From assembly GCA_035301285.1 (NCBI GenBank), contig DATGUN010000046.1, positions 1 through 43,084 of the forward strand: 43,084 nt of DNA. The letters run 5' to 3'. Made by a program: the position numbers and the translations under genes. Numbering within the stretch: the first letter of the stretch is position 1; every line of letters starts with the position of its first letter. Positions 1-8,326 of this stretch are shown here, piece after piece. The notes below the pieces were generated by a model. The model did not search any database, was not told the DNA's origin, and was given only the letters and a program-made list of their open reading frames with translations. The stretch comes from DATGUN01 sp035301285 (GTDB taxonomy: Bacteria > Bacillota > Bacilli > Bacillales > Amphibacillaceae).

Positions 1-1
1 A

Positions 2-73
2 GAAAACGAAGCCTATCAAACCATTGTAGAGAAACTTCGTGATGATGCAGAGATTGAAAATCACTTATCATAA
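2..73 (+). CDS. C-terminal end of an unidentified protein (partial)
   Basis: An open frame runs from the window edge to a TAA stop and gives 23 residues ending in EIENHLS. The piece is charged and probably helical, but it is too short to assign to a family. A strong terminator hairpin follows about 45 bases later, which supports this being a real gene end on the plus strand. Confidence 0.6.
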   Translation, partial: ENEAYQTIVEKLRDDAEIENHLS

Positions 74-118
74 TCGCTTTAACTGGCAAGAATAGAATAT
101 GATACCCCCTAGATTGAA

Positions 119-169
119 AGAACCCGCCCTTCTGGATATATATTCCGGAAGAGGTGGGTTCATTTTTTT
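119..169 (+). terminator. Rho-independent terminator of the leftmost gene
   Basis: The arm GAACCCGCCCTTCTGGA faces TTCCGGAAGAGGTGGGTTC across a short AT loop and is followed by seven T residues. The long stem with few mismatches and the T tract are typical of an intrinsic terminator. Confidence 0.85.
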
Positions 170-299
170 GGCTTGTGTTGGAGCAGGTGTGGGTCCGTTT
201 CATTCAATTCCATGACAGGGTATTGACGTGGATTCTTGAGATTTATCGTTGATGGTCGATAGCAATCGATCTAAAGCGATTTTATGAGTTTCTGTAAAA

Positions 300-515
300 A
301 TCGCGATTAGCTTTAGTGGAGGGCGGAGGAAATATACGAAGACTCCTGCGGGAGAAAAGGCATAGGTGAGACACCGTTGTGCGTTAGTACAAGGGGGCTC
401 ACCAGCCGCCCGCGGCAAAGGAGACACTGCAACGTTCTAAGGAGCGGATGTCGACCTATGAGCTGTGATAAAGCTAAAGCGAAGTATATTTCCGGAGCGA
501 TAGGTCGGACATCCT
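300..515. repeat. Structured Bacillaceae interspersed intergenic repeat
   Basis: About 215 bases are GC-richer than the flanks and full of paired arms. GCTTTAG (310-316) pairs with CTAAAGC (474-480); GGAAATATAC (328-337) with GTATATTTCC (484-493); GGTGAG (365-370) with CTCACC (398-403); and GGATGTCGACCTAT (446-459) with ATAGGTCGGACATCC (500-514). The text 'ctcctgcgggag', 'ggtgagac' and 'gccgcccgcgg' matches, from memory, a non-coding repeat scattered through many Bacillus-related genomes. Open frames across it on both strands look like by-products of the GC-rich repeat. I know of no proven function. No second copy is evident in this window. Confidence 0.7.
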
Positions 516-667
516 TTGATCAAAATACGCTTGTCCCATCCTCCATTTTCGTATGTCAAAAATCCTGGTTGGGTGGATTTTTCACGCATAATCCCATGAA
601 AGGTCAATCAACTCTGCTTTTTGACTCAACTTTTTACATTTTACGGAAACTCAAAGGCAAAATCATG

Positions 668-696
668 TTGAAAAGAAAACAGTGTCATGCTATAAT
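668..696 (+). promoter_or_regulatory. Sigma-A promoter of the DUF1646 transporter leader
   Basis: The -35 box TTGAAA (668-673) and a perfect -10 box TATAAT (691-696) are separated by exactly 17 bases. Transcription should start near 703, giving a 5' leader of about 165 bases before the transporter start codon. Confidence 0.8.
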
Positions 697-702
697 GCGT
701 TT

Positions 703-866
703 TAGTAACTCACAAGTGCAAATTACATAGGATTTTTAGGAGGAGTCTGTCACCGAGGGATAAGTATGTCCTGGTGGCAGGCTTTTTTATATGGAAAATG
801 AGTCCACATATCACTTAAAAAAGAGTTACGCCCCATCAAAAAAGTAGAGGAGGAGTCTATTACAAT
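703..866 (+). promoter_or_regulatory. Structured 5' leader, candidate Na+ (DUF1646-motif) riboswitch
   Basis: The leader between the promoter and the DUF1646 gene is folded. Its first bases GTAACTC (705-711) can pair with GAGTTAC (823-829), close upstream of the ribosome binding site. A ten-pair hairpin with a T tract lies in the middle (745-788). The 11-mer AGGAGGAGTCT occurs twice, at 738-748 just before the hairpin and at 848-858 as the transporter's own Shine-Dalgarno region. The DUF1646 RNA motif, found upstream of DUF1646 genes, is described as a Na+-sensing riboswitch. I could not check the consensus from memory, so the class assignment rests on position and folding. Confidence 0.5.
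745..788 (+). terminator. Hairpin with T tract inside the transporter leader (attenuator)
   Basis: GTCTGTCACC (745-754) pairs over ten bases, with two G-T pairs, with GGTGGCAGGC (773-782), and six T residues follow directly. It lies about 40 bases after the predicted transcription start and 78 bases before the start codon, so it probably acts as a conditional terminator rather than a gene end. Confidence 0.7.
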
Positions 867-1889
867 ATGATTATTGGATTAACCATTATTTTAGTACTCG
901 TCTTGTTTTTGCCTTTCACGAAAATAGTGGAGCGGAACTTGGAAGTGTTTTTGTTTATCATGGGTGTTGCGTCTGTATTGGTCAGTCAGGTGCTGGACTG
1001 GGATTTATTGAAAGAAGCATTGAAAGACCCCATTAACATCACCCTTGCCGTTCTTGTGGCAGGTTTATTATTCAGATGGTTCAGGACCCCTATAGAAAAA
1101 GGGGTGCTATCAGTCAGCAGGGCGATGCCTTACCGTCTGTTCATTGCGTTGTTGGTCATTGTGTTGGGACTGATATCAAGTGTCATTACAGCCATTATCG
1201 CTGCCATCATCCTTGTTGCGGTGGTCGGCGTATTGAAAATGGACCGGAAATCGGAAATACGTTTGGTCGTATTAGCGTGTTTTGCCATCGGGATGGGTGC
1301 GGCATTGACCCCGCTTGGCGAGCCCCTTTCGACGATTGTCGTCAGTAAACTGGATGAAGACTTCTTTTATTTATTGAAACTGATCGGGATTTATATCGTC
1401 CCAGGCGTCATTGTTTTTGCGTTATTGGCTGCGTTTATGGTGAAAGGCAGAAATGACACGGAGAGTGACGGATTGGATGAAGAATCGGCTTCTGAGACGG
1501 AGTCCTATCCGGAAATCATCATCCGCAGTTTGAAAATTTATCTGTTTGTCATGGCGTTGACCTTTCTGGGTGCCGGATTCCAGCCCTTTATCGAAAAATA
1601 TCTGCTCGATTTAAATCCATTAATTTTATATTGGATCAATATGATATCCGCTGTTTTGGATAATGCGACACTGGCTGCGGCCGAAATCAGCCCATCTATG
1701 GGTGAAACGACAATCCGGGATATCTTGCTTGGATTGATCATCAGTGGCGGAATGCTCATCCCCGGTAACATACCGAACATCATTGCGGCGGGGAAATTGA
1801 AAATTACGAGTCTGCAATATGCTAAATTTGCAGCACCGATCGGTTTCGTCATGATGATGGTGTATTTCATTATCATTCTTATATTTTAA
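867..1889 (+). CDS. DUF1646 family putative cation transporter
   Basis: This 340-residue integral membrane protein has about ten hydrophobic segments and a short charged loop near residues 195-215 (TESDGLDEESASETES). It contains the conserved stretch GMGAALTPLGEPLSTI and, later, SAVLDNATLAAAEISPSMG, resembling the paired re-entrant motifs of the ArsB/NhaD-type ion transporter superfamily. DUF1646 proteins are putative cation transporters linked to Na+ through their riboswitch; the ion is not proven here. The start ATG lies 11 bases after AGGAGGAG. It stands alone between its own promoter/leader and a strong terminator. Confidence 0.85.
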   Translation: MIIGLTIILVLVLFLPFTKIVERNLEVFLFIMGVASVLVSQVLDWDLLKEALKDPINITLAVLVAGLLFRWFRTPIEKGVLSVSRAMPYRLFIALLVIVLGLISSVITAIIAAIILVAVVGVLKMDRKSEIRLVVLACFAIGMGAALTPLGEPLSTIVVSKLDEDFFYLLKLIGIYIVPGVIVFALLAAFMVKGRNDTESDGLDEESASETESYPEIIIRSLKIYLFVMALTFLGAGFQPFIEKYLLDLNPLILYWINMISAVLDNATLAAAEISPSMGETTIRDILLGLIISGGMLIPGNIPNIIAAGKLKITSLQYAKFAAPIGFVMMMVYFIIILIF

Positions 1890-1897
1890 GGTCACTG

Positions 1898-1941
1898 AAA
1901 AAGTCGTGAGGTGAAGCAACGATTAACTTCACGACTTTTTT
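1898..1941 (+). terminator. Terminator after the DUF1646 transporter
   Basis: AAAAAGTCGTGA pairs with TCACGACTTTTTT across a loop of about 18 bases; A and T tracts on both sides make it potentially bidirectional. Confidence 0.85.
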
Positions 1942-2031
1942 GCGTTGAAATCCAGTTATCCGGAAAATGGGGGGCTGATGTTGCCACTGATACCGGATTT
2001 ATTTGTCTTCTCACGGATAAAGACCGATCAC

Positions 2032-2059
2032 TTGAAAATGATTCTCATTATCATATAAA
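2032..2059 (+). promoter_or_regulatory. Fur box overlapping the flavodoxin promoter
   Basis: GAAAATGATTCTCATTATC (2034-2052) matches 17 of 19 positions of the Fur consensus GATAATGATTATCATTATC. It lies over a promoter with -35 TTGAAA (2032-2037), a 16-base spacer and -10 TATAAA (2054-2059). Fur bound with iron would block this promoter, so the gene should be on during iron limitation. Confidence 0.85.
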
Positions 2060-2091
2060 CTGTAACTAGTTCAATGATGAGGTGATTGCTG

Positions 2092-2544
2092 TTGGGAAAG
2101 GTATTGGTTCTTTATACGAGTCTGACTGGAAATACAGAAGTGATGGCAGAAGCGGTTCTCAACCAACTGGATCAATATGATGGTCAGGTTGTCAGTAAAT
2201 CGTTTGCCGAAGATGCGCTCGAGACAGAGGAGCTATTGGATTATGAGGCGATTTTAATCGGTATTTATACATGGGTTGATGGTGATTTGCCATTTGAGGT
2301 GGAGGATTTTTACGATGAATTGGAGGATTTGGATCTAACGGGGAAAGTATGTGGCACATTCGGTTCGGCGGATCGTGAATATGAGCAATACGGAACCGCC
2401 ACAGAAATGTTGTATGACATGTTGGAGGAGCAAGGTGCAACAATGATATCGGATAAGGTCATTGTTGACTTGGAACCGGATGATTCGGAAATCGAACGCT
2501 GCCGGCAGCTGGCGGACACGGCTATGGACATGATCAGCGGATAG
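2092..2544 (+). CDS. Flavodoxin
   Basis: A short-chain flavodoxin of about 150 residues, an FMN-binding electron carrier that replaces ferredoxin when iron is scarce. The N-terminal phosphate-binding loop reads YTSLTGNTE. The FMN-flanking regions IGIYTWVDGDLP and FGSADREYEQYG are also present, and the protein is strongly acidic, as usual. I prefer TTG at 2092 because AGGTG at 2080-2084 lies seven bases upstream; an in-frame TTG at 2086 is too close to that site. The Fur box upstream and a terminator downstream make it a single-gene, iron-controlled unit. Confidence 0.92.
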   Translation: MGKVLVLYTSLTGNTEVMAEAVLNQLDQYDGQVVSKSFAEDALETEELLDYEAILIGIYTWVDGDLPFEVEDFYDELEDLDLTGKVCGTFGSADREYEQYGTATEMLYDMLEEQGATMISDKVIVDLEPDDSEIERCRQLADTAMDMISG

Positions 2545-2557
2545 TATGTGATATATC

Positions 2558-2597
2558 AACACTCTCCTTCGGGTGATTTACCTTGGGAGAGTGTTTT
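2558..2597. terminator. Bidirectional terminator between flavodoxin and SDR genes
   Basis: AACACTCTCC (2558-2567) pairs with GGAGAGTGTT (2586-2595) and is followed by further T residues. It lies between two convergent genes. Confidence 0.8.
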
Positions 2598-2630
2598 CAG
2601 CTTGATTCCTAACTGTTTCATCGGTTTGTT

Positions 2631-3275
2631 CTATAATGTTTCCAATGCATCTTCAATGGGTGTACTGCCTGAGACGAGCTCAAAAGAACGTTTGAATGTT
2701 TTCTTTTCATTCAATGCCGAAACGATGGTTGCAGCGACATCTTCGCGTGGGATCTCGGCTCTTTCCACTTCAGGAGCGGCTGTGATTTTCCCGTTACCGG
2801 CATCGTTTGTCAATAAACCTGGACGCAGGATCGTATAATTCAAGTCACTTTCAGCAAGGATTCGATCGGCGTGATGTTTGGCAACCATATAATAAGAGGG
2901 TGTGCTACCCCATTTATCTCTGTTGTCCGCATGGATGGCACTGACCATCATGAAGCGGTCAATTCCGGATTTTTCAGCTGCTGCGATGGACTTGGCAGCT
3001 CCGTCGAGGTCAATGAGCATCGTTTTGTCGGCACCGGTGTGAGCACCAGAACCCGCGGTGAAGACGATGGCATCACATCCCTCTGCAGCCGAGGCAATAT
3101 TCTCCATCGGCCCTTCCAAGTCTACCCGTCTAGCCTCCACACCTTGTTTTTCGAAAGCATTCACTTGTTCTTCCGACCGTACCATCGCCCGAACACTATG
3201 TTCATCACTGTTTTGCAATTGCTGTACGACATGCTGTCCAATCTGTCCGTTTGCACCAATCACGAAAACCTTCAT
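2631..3275 (-). CDS. NAD(P)-binding atypical SDR protein (YhfK/YwnB type)
   Basis: A 214-residue Rossmann-fold protein starting MKVFVIGANGQIGQHV, with the glycine pattern GxxGxxG of the NAD(P) site. The segment SYYMVAKHHAD supplies a YxxxK pair (Y then K four residues later), and ILRPGLLTN is typical of the atypical SDR group that includes Bacillus YhfK and NmrA-like reductases. The substrate is unknown. AAAGGAG lies well placed upstream of the ATG. It is a single gene that converges on flavodoxin. Confidence 0.88.
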   Translation of the reverse strand: MKVFVIGANGQIGQHVVQQLQNSDEHSVRAMVRSEEQVNAFEKQGVEARRVDLEGPMENIASAAEGCDAIVFTAGSGAHTGADKTMLIDLDGAAKSIAAAEKSGIDRFMMVSAIHADNRDKWGSTPSYYMVAKHHADRILAESDLNYTILRPGLLTNDAGNGKITAAPEVERAEIPREDVAATIVSALNEKKTFKRSFELVSGSTPIEDALETL

Positions 3276-3377
3276 ACATCATTCTCCTTTCGTCATCATA
3301 CTAACTTCATCGTATCAGAAAAAAGGATACAGGCTAATAGATGTGCTTATGTTCAGTTTCACTTTTACAGCTACGTC

Positions 3378-4436
3378 TTAAAAGAATGATTCCATATTCG
3401 CAAATGGCCCCGGCTTCGGATAATCGATGTCACCCAAAATGCGTGTCACATTGATGTTTTGCCCACCAAGCCAGCGGTTGAAATCGAAAATGACTGGTTT
3501 GCGATCCGGTCCCAAGGAGAACCACGCTTTCAGTGTTTGTGGAAAATAAGCCGCTGTATGCAATGTCCCTGCCGCAGCATCATATTTAAAGGAAAAAATG
3601 TCATAAGCAGGATCGTTCATGACCCGGAATGCTTGATAGGGACTGCTCCCGGTTTGCTGCTTTTCCTCGATAGCTGTTTCCCGTCTGCGTGATTCGTCTT
3701 GACGATAGCGATTTTCCTCATCCAATAGATGAAAATGATTTGTACATACCTGTGACCTTCTTACGGCAACTTCACGGGGTGATGCTTCGACGACATACGA
3801 CACGCCGCCTTTATCGAGGAGAACATAACTGAAGGAGTGCCGGTGCGGGATATCCTTCAGAAGTGCAATTGCCTCATCGACATCAGCACATGTTTCGAGA
3901 ATCAAACGTCCGATCATGTTACATAGGAACCCGTCAGCGGATTGTTTCCGGTGGGTAAAGTTGTATCCCATCACGAGCCCTTTTTCATTCATGCCATCAA
4001 TCCGTCCGGTGACTTGCATACTTGGTCCGATCACGGCATACCCGGAATCCGAAGGCTGATAGAAAAGATAGCGCCCTTCATACGATCGGGGGTGGCTATC
4101 ATAATTGCGCACCATGAAATCCGTGTCGGCGAAAATCGAACATCCGCTTCGTACGAATTCCAGATAGTACCCCCCGAAGAACTGGACTGCCTCATCTATC
4201 GGCATATGAAGTACATCTGCTAATCCTTTGATCTCGTCCCAGATGCGAGGTGCCATATTCATGATTAAATCTTGAAATCCTTCTAGGTCAATGATGAAAT
4301 GGCGGTTTAATTTAGGTCCCCACTGTTTCTTCCGATTGGGAAGGAGGGGGGAGTTACGCAATTTTTTTCCTTGAAAATAGCCAAAGTCATAATGTGTCCC
4401 TCTATATTGGATAATGTCGCTATACACCTGTGCCAT
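3378..4436 (-). CDS. C45-family autoproteolytic acyltransferase/hydrolase (Ntn hydrolase)
   Basis: About 352 residues resembling the peptidase C45 / isopenicillin acyltransferase group, which cut amide bonds in acylated small molecules and mature by self-cleavage. The likely nucleophile is Cys 99 in VRSGCSIFADTDF, followed by the family-type VRNYD. The segments GRIDGMNEKGLVMGYN and SYVLLDKGGVSYVVEASP also fit the Ntn fold. The ATG at 4436 has AAAGGGTG six bases upstream; a GTG three codons earlier overlaps that site and is less likely. The substrate cannot be told from sequence. Confidence 0.8.
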   Translation of the reverse strand: MAQVYSDIIQYRGTHYDFGYFQGKKLRNSPLLPNRKKQWGPKLNRHFIIDLEGFQDLIMNMAPRIWDEIKGLADVLHMPIDEAVQFFGGYYLEFVRSGCSIFADTDFMVRNYDSHPRSYEGRYLFYQPSDSGYAVIGPSMQVTGRIDGMNEKGLVMGYNFTHRKQSADGFLCNMIGRLILETCADVDEAIALLKDIPHRHSFSYVLLDKGGVSYVVEASPREVAVRRSQVCTNHFHLLDEENRYRQDESRRRETAIEEKQQTGSSPYQAFRVMNDPAYDIFSFKYDAAAGTLHTAAYFPQTLKAWFSLGPDRKPVIFDFNRWLGGQNINVTRILGDIDYPKPGPFANMESFF

Positions 4437-4536
4437 GTTGTTCACCCTTTGAAATCATAACTATGCCCAGTTTACGTTATATAGCATGAAAATCAATCGA
4501 ATTGTTTTGTTGTTGCCTCGCCGGTCGTTAACGCCT

Positions 4537-5337
4537 TCACTCTTTTAGAAATTTGGAGACCCCCATGGACTTCTTTTTTTTCCCTGTCTTTGGTCCGGTA
4601 CGACCAGATATGAACCATCCGATGATAACGATAGCAACAAGTACGCCCCAGAATGTCATGGTCCAACCAGTTGTGTGTGGGAAGTCCGCATCCAGAATGC
4701 CGACTTTTTCATGGCTCAAGGTAATGACGGCAAGTTTTATCCCGACCCAAGCAACTATAAGATAGGCAACCGTTTCAAGGCTTGGACGTTTTTCGAGTAA
4801 TGACACAAACCATGTCGCTGCAAACTTAATTAAAATCAATCCGGCTATACCGGCTAAGACGACGATGATGAATTGCGCGGCATCCATACCTCCGAAATGT
4901 GGCAATGGACTATCAGGGAGGACAATTGCCATGGCAACGGCAGCCAGGATGGAATCAACTGCAAAGGCAAGGTCCGCGAGTCCGATCTTGGCGACTGTTG
5001 CCCAAAAGCCTTTTAGCATACCTTCTGTTTCAGCTTTGTTTTTCTTATCGGAGCCCGACTGACTTGAAAAAACATTTTTAAAACCAAGATAGATAAGGTA
5101 TACAGCACCGATCGCCTGAACCTGCCATACATTGGCGATGAATGAGATGGCAAACAGCGCCGCAAACCGGAAAACGAATGCTCCGATAATGCCATAGTTA
5201 ATGGCCTTTTGTTGCTGTCTTTCGGGTAAGTGCTTTGCAATGACCGCCATCACGAGTGCGTTGTCGGCGGATAGGATACCTTCCAACCCTATTAATACGA
5301 CTAAGGTCCATGCATATTCAATCCAAATATCTCCCAC
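4537..5337 (-). CDS. TerC family membrane protein, probable Mn(II) exporter (YkoY/YceF type)
   Basis: A 266-residue membrane protein with about seven hydrophobic segments. Conserved acidic motifs EGILSADNALVMA (near residue 20) and DLAFAVDSILAA (near residue 120) lie in membrane helices and are the TerC signature thought to bind metal. In Bacillus subtilis the relatives YkoY and YceF export manganese and help load secreted Mn enzymes. The upstream yybP-ykoY riboswitch strongly supports a manganese role here. The start is GTG with GGGAG eight bases upstream; the C-terminus is a lysine-rich tail. Confidence 0.92.
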   Translation of the reverse strand: MGDIWIEYAWTLVVLIGLEGILSADNALVMAVIAKHLPERQQQKAINYGIIGAFVFRFAALFAISFIANVWQVQAIGAVYLIYLGFKNVFSSQSGSDKKNKAETEGMLKGFWATVAKIGLADLAFAVDSILAAVAMAIVLPDSPLPHFGGMDAAQFIIVVLAGIAGLILIKFAATWFVSLLEKRPSLETVAYLIVAWVGIKLAVITLSHEKVGILDADFPHTTGWTMTFWGVLVAIVIIGWFISGRTGPKTGKKKKSMGVSKFLKE

Positions 5338-5357
5338 GATGTTTTCTCCCTTCTAAT

Positions 5358-5391
5358 AAAAAAACATTTACCACCGAATATGGTAAATGCC
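5358..5391 (-). terminator. Riboswitch expression platform: terminator before terC
   Basis: Read on the minus strand, CATTTACC pairs with GGTAAATG and is followed by seven T residues, 20 to 30 bases before the terC start. It lies directly behind the yybP-ykoY aptamer, so Mn binding presumably prevents its formation. Confidence 0.88.
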
Positions 5392-5520
5392 TAAAAGTAG
5401 ACAGACCTTTACCACATCGGGCAAAGGTCTTGCTAACAACACCGTTCGAGTTGCCAGTCCAGCCGAGAGTTCATGCACACTCTGTATTGACGACTAAACT
5501 GTAAAAGCTACTCCCCTTTG
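5392..5520 (-). promoter_or_regulatory. yybP-ykoY (Mn2+) riboswitch
   Basis: The minus-strand leader contains the hallmark segments in order: AAAGGGGAGTAGC at the start, CTCGGCTGGACTGGCAACTC in the middle, then a long hairpin arm around AGACCTTTGCCCGATG and the closing GTCTACTTT. This matches the yybP-ykoY class, which binds Mn2+ and usually turns on exporter genes. The -10-like TATAAT lies just upstream (5523-5528). A terminator follows the aptamer and precedes a TerC gene, the classical target. Confidence 0.93.
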
Positions 5521-5536
5521 AAATTATACTATAAGT

Positions 5537-5555
5537 AAACCATGATTCATGGTTT
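5537..5555. promoter_or_regulatory. Perfect palindrome at the -35 region of the terC promoter
   Basis: AAACCATGA and TCATGGTTT flank one central T, giving two perfect nine-base arms. It lies where the -35 box of the terC promoter should be, nine bases upstream of the TATAAT box (5523-5528), and no good -35 hexamer is seen there. This is the layout of a protein-binding operator; I cannot name the regulator. Confidence 0.5.
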
Positions 5556-6117
5556 CTGTCAATTGTTTGAGTGTACAAGACGTATATCCCGTTAGGCGTT
5601 GGTCAGGATGGCGTTCACAAGTGGTCTTCGGTGGGACAATCAAAGCTTTCCCAAGACATGAACATATACAGGTTTCTGACACATCATACAGTGGCATGAA
5701 TGCTTGCAGATCTTAAGATATTACGAACAGGATATCACGACCTTAGCCTGTATGCGTTTGATTTAGCCCGATTTCTTGCTTTAGCTGACCCGGGACACTT
5801 TTTGTTATGTGTTTTTGAACGGTTGTTATGTTCTGGATACTTGAAAAAGGGGTGCTTAGGCATTTTATTTTTATGTGATCCTGATAGGTTTAATCCTTCT
5901 TGTTATATTGCGCGGGTAGAAGGTAATTATGCGCAGCTTGTCTCAAGACTTATATTAACCTATGCCACGAGGGACTTTAAAAATGCCAGGATGTTTCATT
6001 ATGTGCTATATAGCTGATATGAAACGTCAAATGATATGGGGCATGTTGTTTTCCGCACCCTTTTGAAATATGTGACAGGGGGGTGCTCAAGAGGGAAGCT
6101 TGAAAGGGTTGCGAAAC
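5556..6117. other. Gene-poor stretch between terC and the OPT transporter
   Basis: About 560 bases without a convincing gene. One open frame (5700-6017, plus strand) would encode 105 residues rich in Leu, Tyr and Cys, but it has no ribosome binding site and resembles no family I know. The stretch may be decayed DNA; I see no terminal repeats or transposase. Confidence 0.4.
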
Positions 6118-6158
6118 AAAAAAACTGCTGGATACAAATGCTGTATCCAACAGTTTTT
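6118..6158 (-). terminator. Terminator after the OPT transporter
   Basis: AAAACTGCTGGATAC (plus strand) pairs with GTATCCAACAGTTTT with one mismatch; the A tract at 6118-6124 becomes the T tract on the minus strand. Confidence 0.85.
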
Positions 6159-6169
6159 CACATAAACAA

Positions 6170-8047
6170 TCAGGCTTTCAGTTTTTTGTTAGCGGTATGG
6201 AATAGGTACCAGATGACCAGAGCGATGGCAATCAATGATACGACAGGACCGAATATCGTACCGCTAGGGAATGCGACTCCTGCAGTCACGGCGAGGGCAA
6301 TCGCTACACCCATCAGTGCTTCACCGGCGATATAACCGGAAGCAAGCAGGATACCACGTTCATTTTTCTTATCATATTCATCTTTATCTTTTGTACGGCG
6401 TTTGATGATGCCGTTAACGAGACCACCAACCATGATCGGTGCGGTTGTTGTGATTGGTAAGTACAGTCCGACCGCAAACGGTAATGATCCGATACCGAAC
6501 AATTCAACAGCTGCCGCAATAGCCGCTCCAATGAAAATCAAGTTCCATGGCAGATCACCGCTCATGATACCATCAACAATCATGGACATCAGCATAGCTT
6601 GTGGTGCCGGAAGATCTTCCGAACCAAACCCGTGGGCATTATCAAGCAGGACAAGGATACCGCCGATGACGATACTTGTAATGAGCACACCGTATAACTG
6701 TGCAATTTGTTGCCACCTTGGTGTCGATCCGACAATATAGCCTGTCTTCAAGTCTTGTGATGTATCACCTGCAATGGCAGCAGCGACACAGACGACAGAC
6801 CCGATTATGATGGCAGTGGCTGCACCAGCTTGTCCAGTCTGACCGACGAAAGACAATATGACCGTGATGAAAATCAATGCACCGATGGTCATCCCGGAAA
6901 CGGGGTTTGATGAACTTCCGACAATCCCCACAATACGGGACGAAACGGTGACGAAGAAAAATCCGAAAATGAATAATAAGACAATTCCAACAATACCAAC
7001 TTTAATCGCTGGATTAAATAGCAAAATACCTAGGAACACGACCAACAATGTCAAGATGGACCACATAGGCATATCTCGATCCGTCCGTAAATCCTCACCA
7101 TCATTATCACCGGCAGCCGAAAATCCACGGAGTGAGCCGAGAAATGACGATATGATCGTCGGAATCGTTTTGATGAGACCCATAATCCCTCCAAATGCAA
7201 CGGCTCCAGCGCCGATATACCGTAAGTAATTCTCCCAGATTTCTTCAAAGTTCATTTCTGAGATCGGTACCTCACCAGGATAAATCGGTTCAGTTGCGAC
7301 ATCTCCTATAAAACTGATCAATGGAATGATGCCGATCCAACCGAGAACCCCTCCCGCAAACATCACTCCGGCGATACGTGGTCCGATAATATAACCGACA
7401 CCGATCATCGCAGGCAGTGTGTCCATTCCGATGGACGCATTTTTAAACTTGTAGATTTCCCATTGGACCGTGGATGGGAAAAGTTTGACCGCGTCCGTCA
7501 ATAATTTGAAAAGAGCTCCGATACCAAGGCCATACATCACTTTCTTGGCACTTTTTCCGCCTTCTTCACCGGCGTGGAGTACCTCGGCACATGCCGTACC
7601 CTCCGGATATGGAAGCGTATCGTGTTCTTTGACGATGAGCGCACGTCTGAGTGGAATCATCAATATGACACCCAAAATACCCCCAGCAAGCGCAATGATG
7701 GCGATTGTAGTCAGACTTGGTTTCAGTCCCCAGATGAACAAAGCAGGTAGTGTAAAAATAATCCCAGCAGCGAGTGCTTCACCCGATGACGTAATTGTCT
7801 GAACAATGTTGTTCTCTAAAATGGAATTCCGCTTCATGATGATGCGCAGGACTGCCATTGAAATAACAGCCGCCGGGATGGAAGCAGAAACAGTCATCCC
7901 GACGATCAGTCCCAAGTATGCGTTTGCTGCACCAAATACAATGGCCAGTATCCCACCGACAAACAGGGACATCCATGTGAACTCAGGTGGATGTTTGGAG
8001 GCGGGAACATATGGTTTGAATCCGGGATTCGGATCCTTTTTTGACAT
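6170..8047 (-). CDS. OPT family oligopeptide transporter
   Basis: A 625-residue membrane protein with about 15 hydrophobic segments. The N-terminal part FTWMSLFVGGILAIVFGAANAYLG, the NIVQTITSSGEALAAG segment near residue 80 and GLYLPITTTAPIMVGG near residue 550 are typical of the OPT family of proton-coupled oligopeptide (or, in YSL members, metal-chelate) transporters. The ATG at 8047 has AAGGAAGG nine bases upstream; an in-frame ATG 12 codons earlier lacks such a site. It is transcribed alone. The cargo is not predictable from sequence. Confidence 0.9.
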   Translation of the reverse strand: MSKKDPNPGFKPYVPASKHPPEFTWMSLFVGGILAIVFGAANAYLGLIVGMTVSASIPAAVISMAVLRIIMKRNSILENNIVQTITSSGEALAAGIIFTLPALFIWGLKPSLTTIAIIALAGGILGVILMIPLRRALIVKEHDTLPYPEGTACAEVLHAGEEGGKSAKKVMYGLGIGALFKLLTDAVKLFPSTVQWEIYKFKNASIGMDTLPAMIGVGYIIGPRIAGVMFAGGVLGWIGIIPLISFIGDVATEPIYPGEVPISEMNFEEIWENYLRYIGAGAVAFGGIMGLIKTIPTIISSFLGSLRGFSAAGDNDGEDLRTDRDMPMWSILTLLVVFLGILLFNPAIKVGIVGIVLLFIFGFFFVTVSSRIVGIVGSSSNPVSGMTIGALIFITVILSFVGQTGQAGAATAIIIGSVVCVAAAIAGDTSQDLKTGYIVGSTPRWQQIAQLYGVLITSIVIGGILVLLDNAHGFGSEDLPAPQAMLMSMIVDGIMSGDLPWNLIFIGAAIAAAVELFGIGSLPFAVGLYLPITTTAPIMVGGLVNGIIKRRTKDKDEYDKKNERGILLASGYIAGEALMGVAIALAVTAGVAFPSGTIFGPVVSLIAIALVIWYLFHTANKKLKA

Positions 8048-8326
8048 GAAAAACACCTTCCTTATGTGAAATCTCGATGACATAAAAAATATAAATAATA
8101 TACACCACGATAGAATATAACATTAAATGCATGCAAAAGAAAATCAAAAGATATTGAAAAGATCCCCCTCTGATATCCTGCTGCTATGCCAAAAAAGCGA
8201 CATATCCGTCTGTTGCCTCTCCATATATTGGAAGCCGCCCATCATAAATCAACGTCATTTATTTTGGACAGCTAGGAATGGATTAATCCTTTCCATCTCA
8301 TGGTTTATATGGAGGGGTGATGTACC

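Noticed and set aside
200..730. Two overlapping open frames on opposite strands
   Set aside because: Both run through the structured repeat, lack ribosome binding sites and show no family resemblance.
5700..6017. A 105-residue open frame on the plus strand
   Set aside because: No ribosome binding site, unusual Leu/Tyr/Cys-rich composition, no family; at best a decayed piece.
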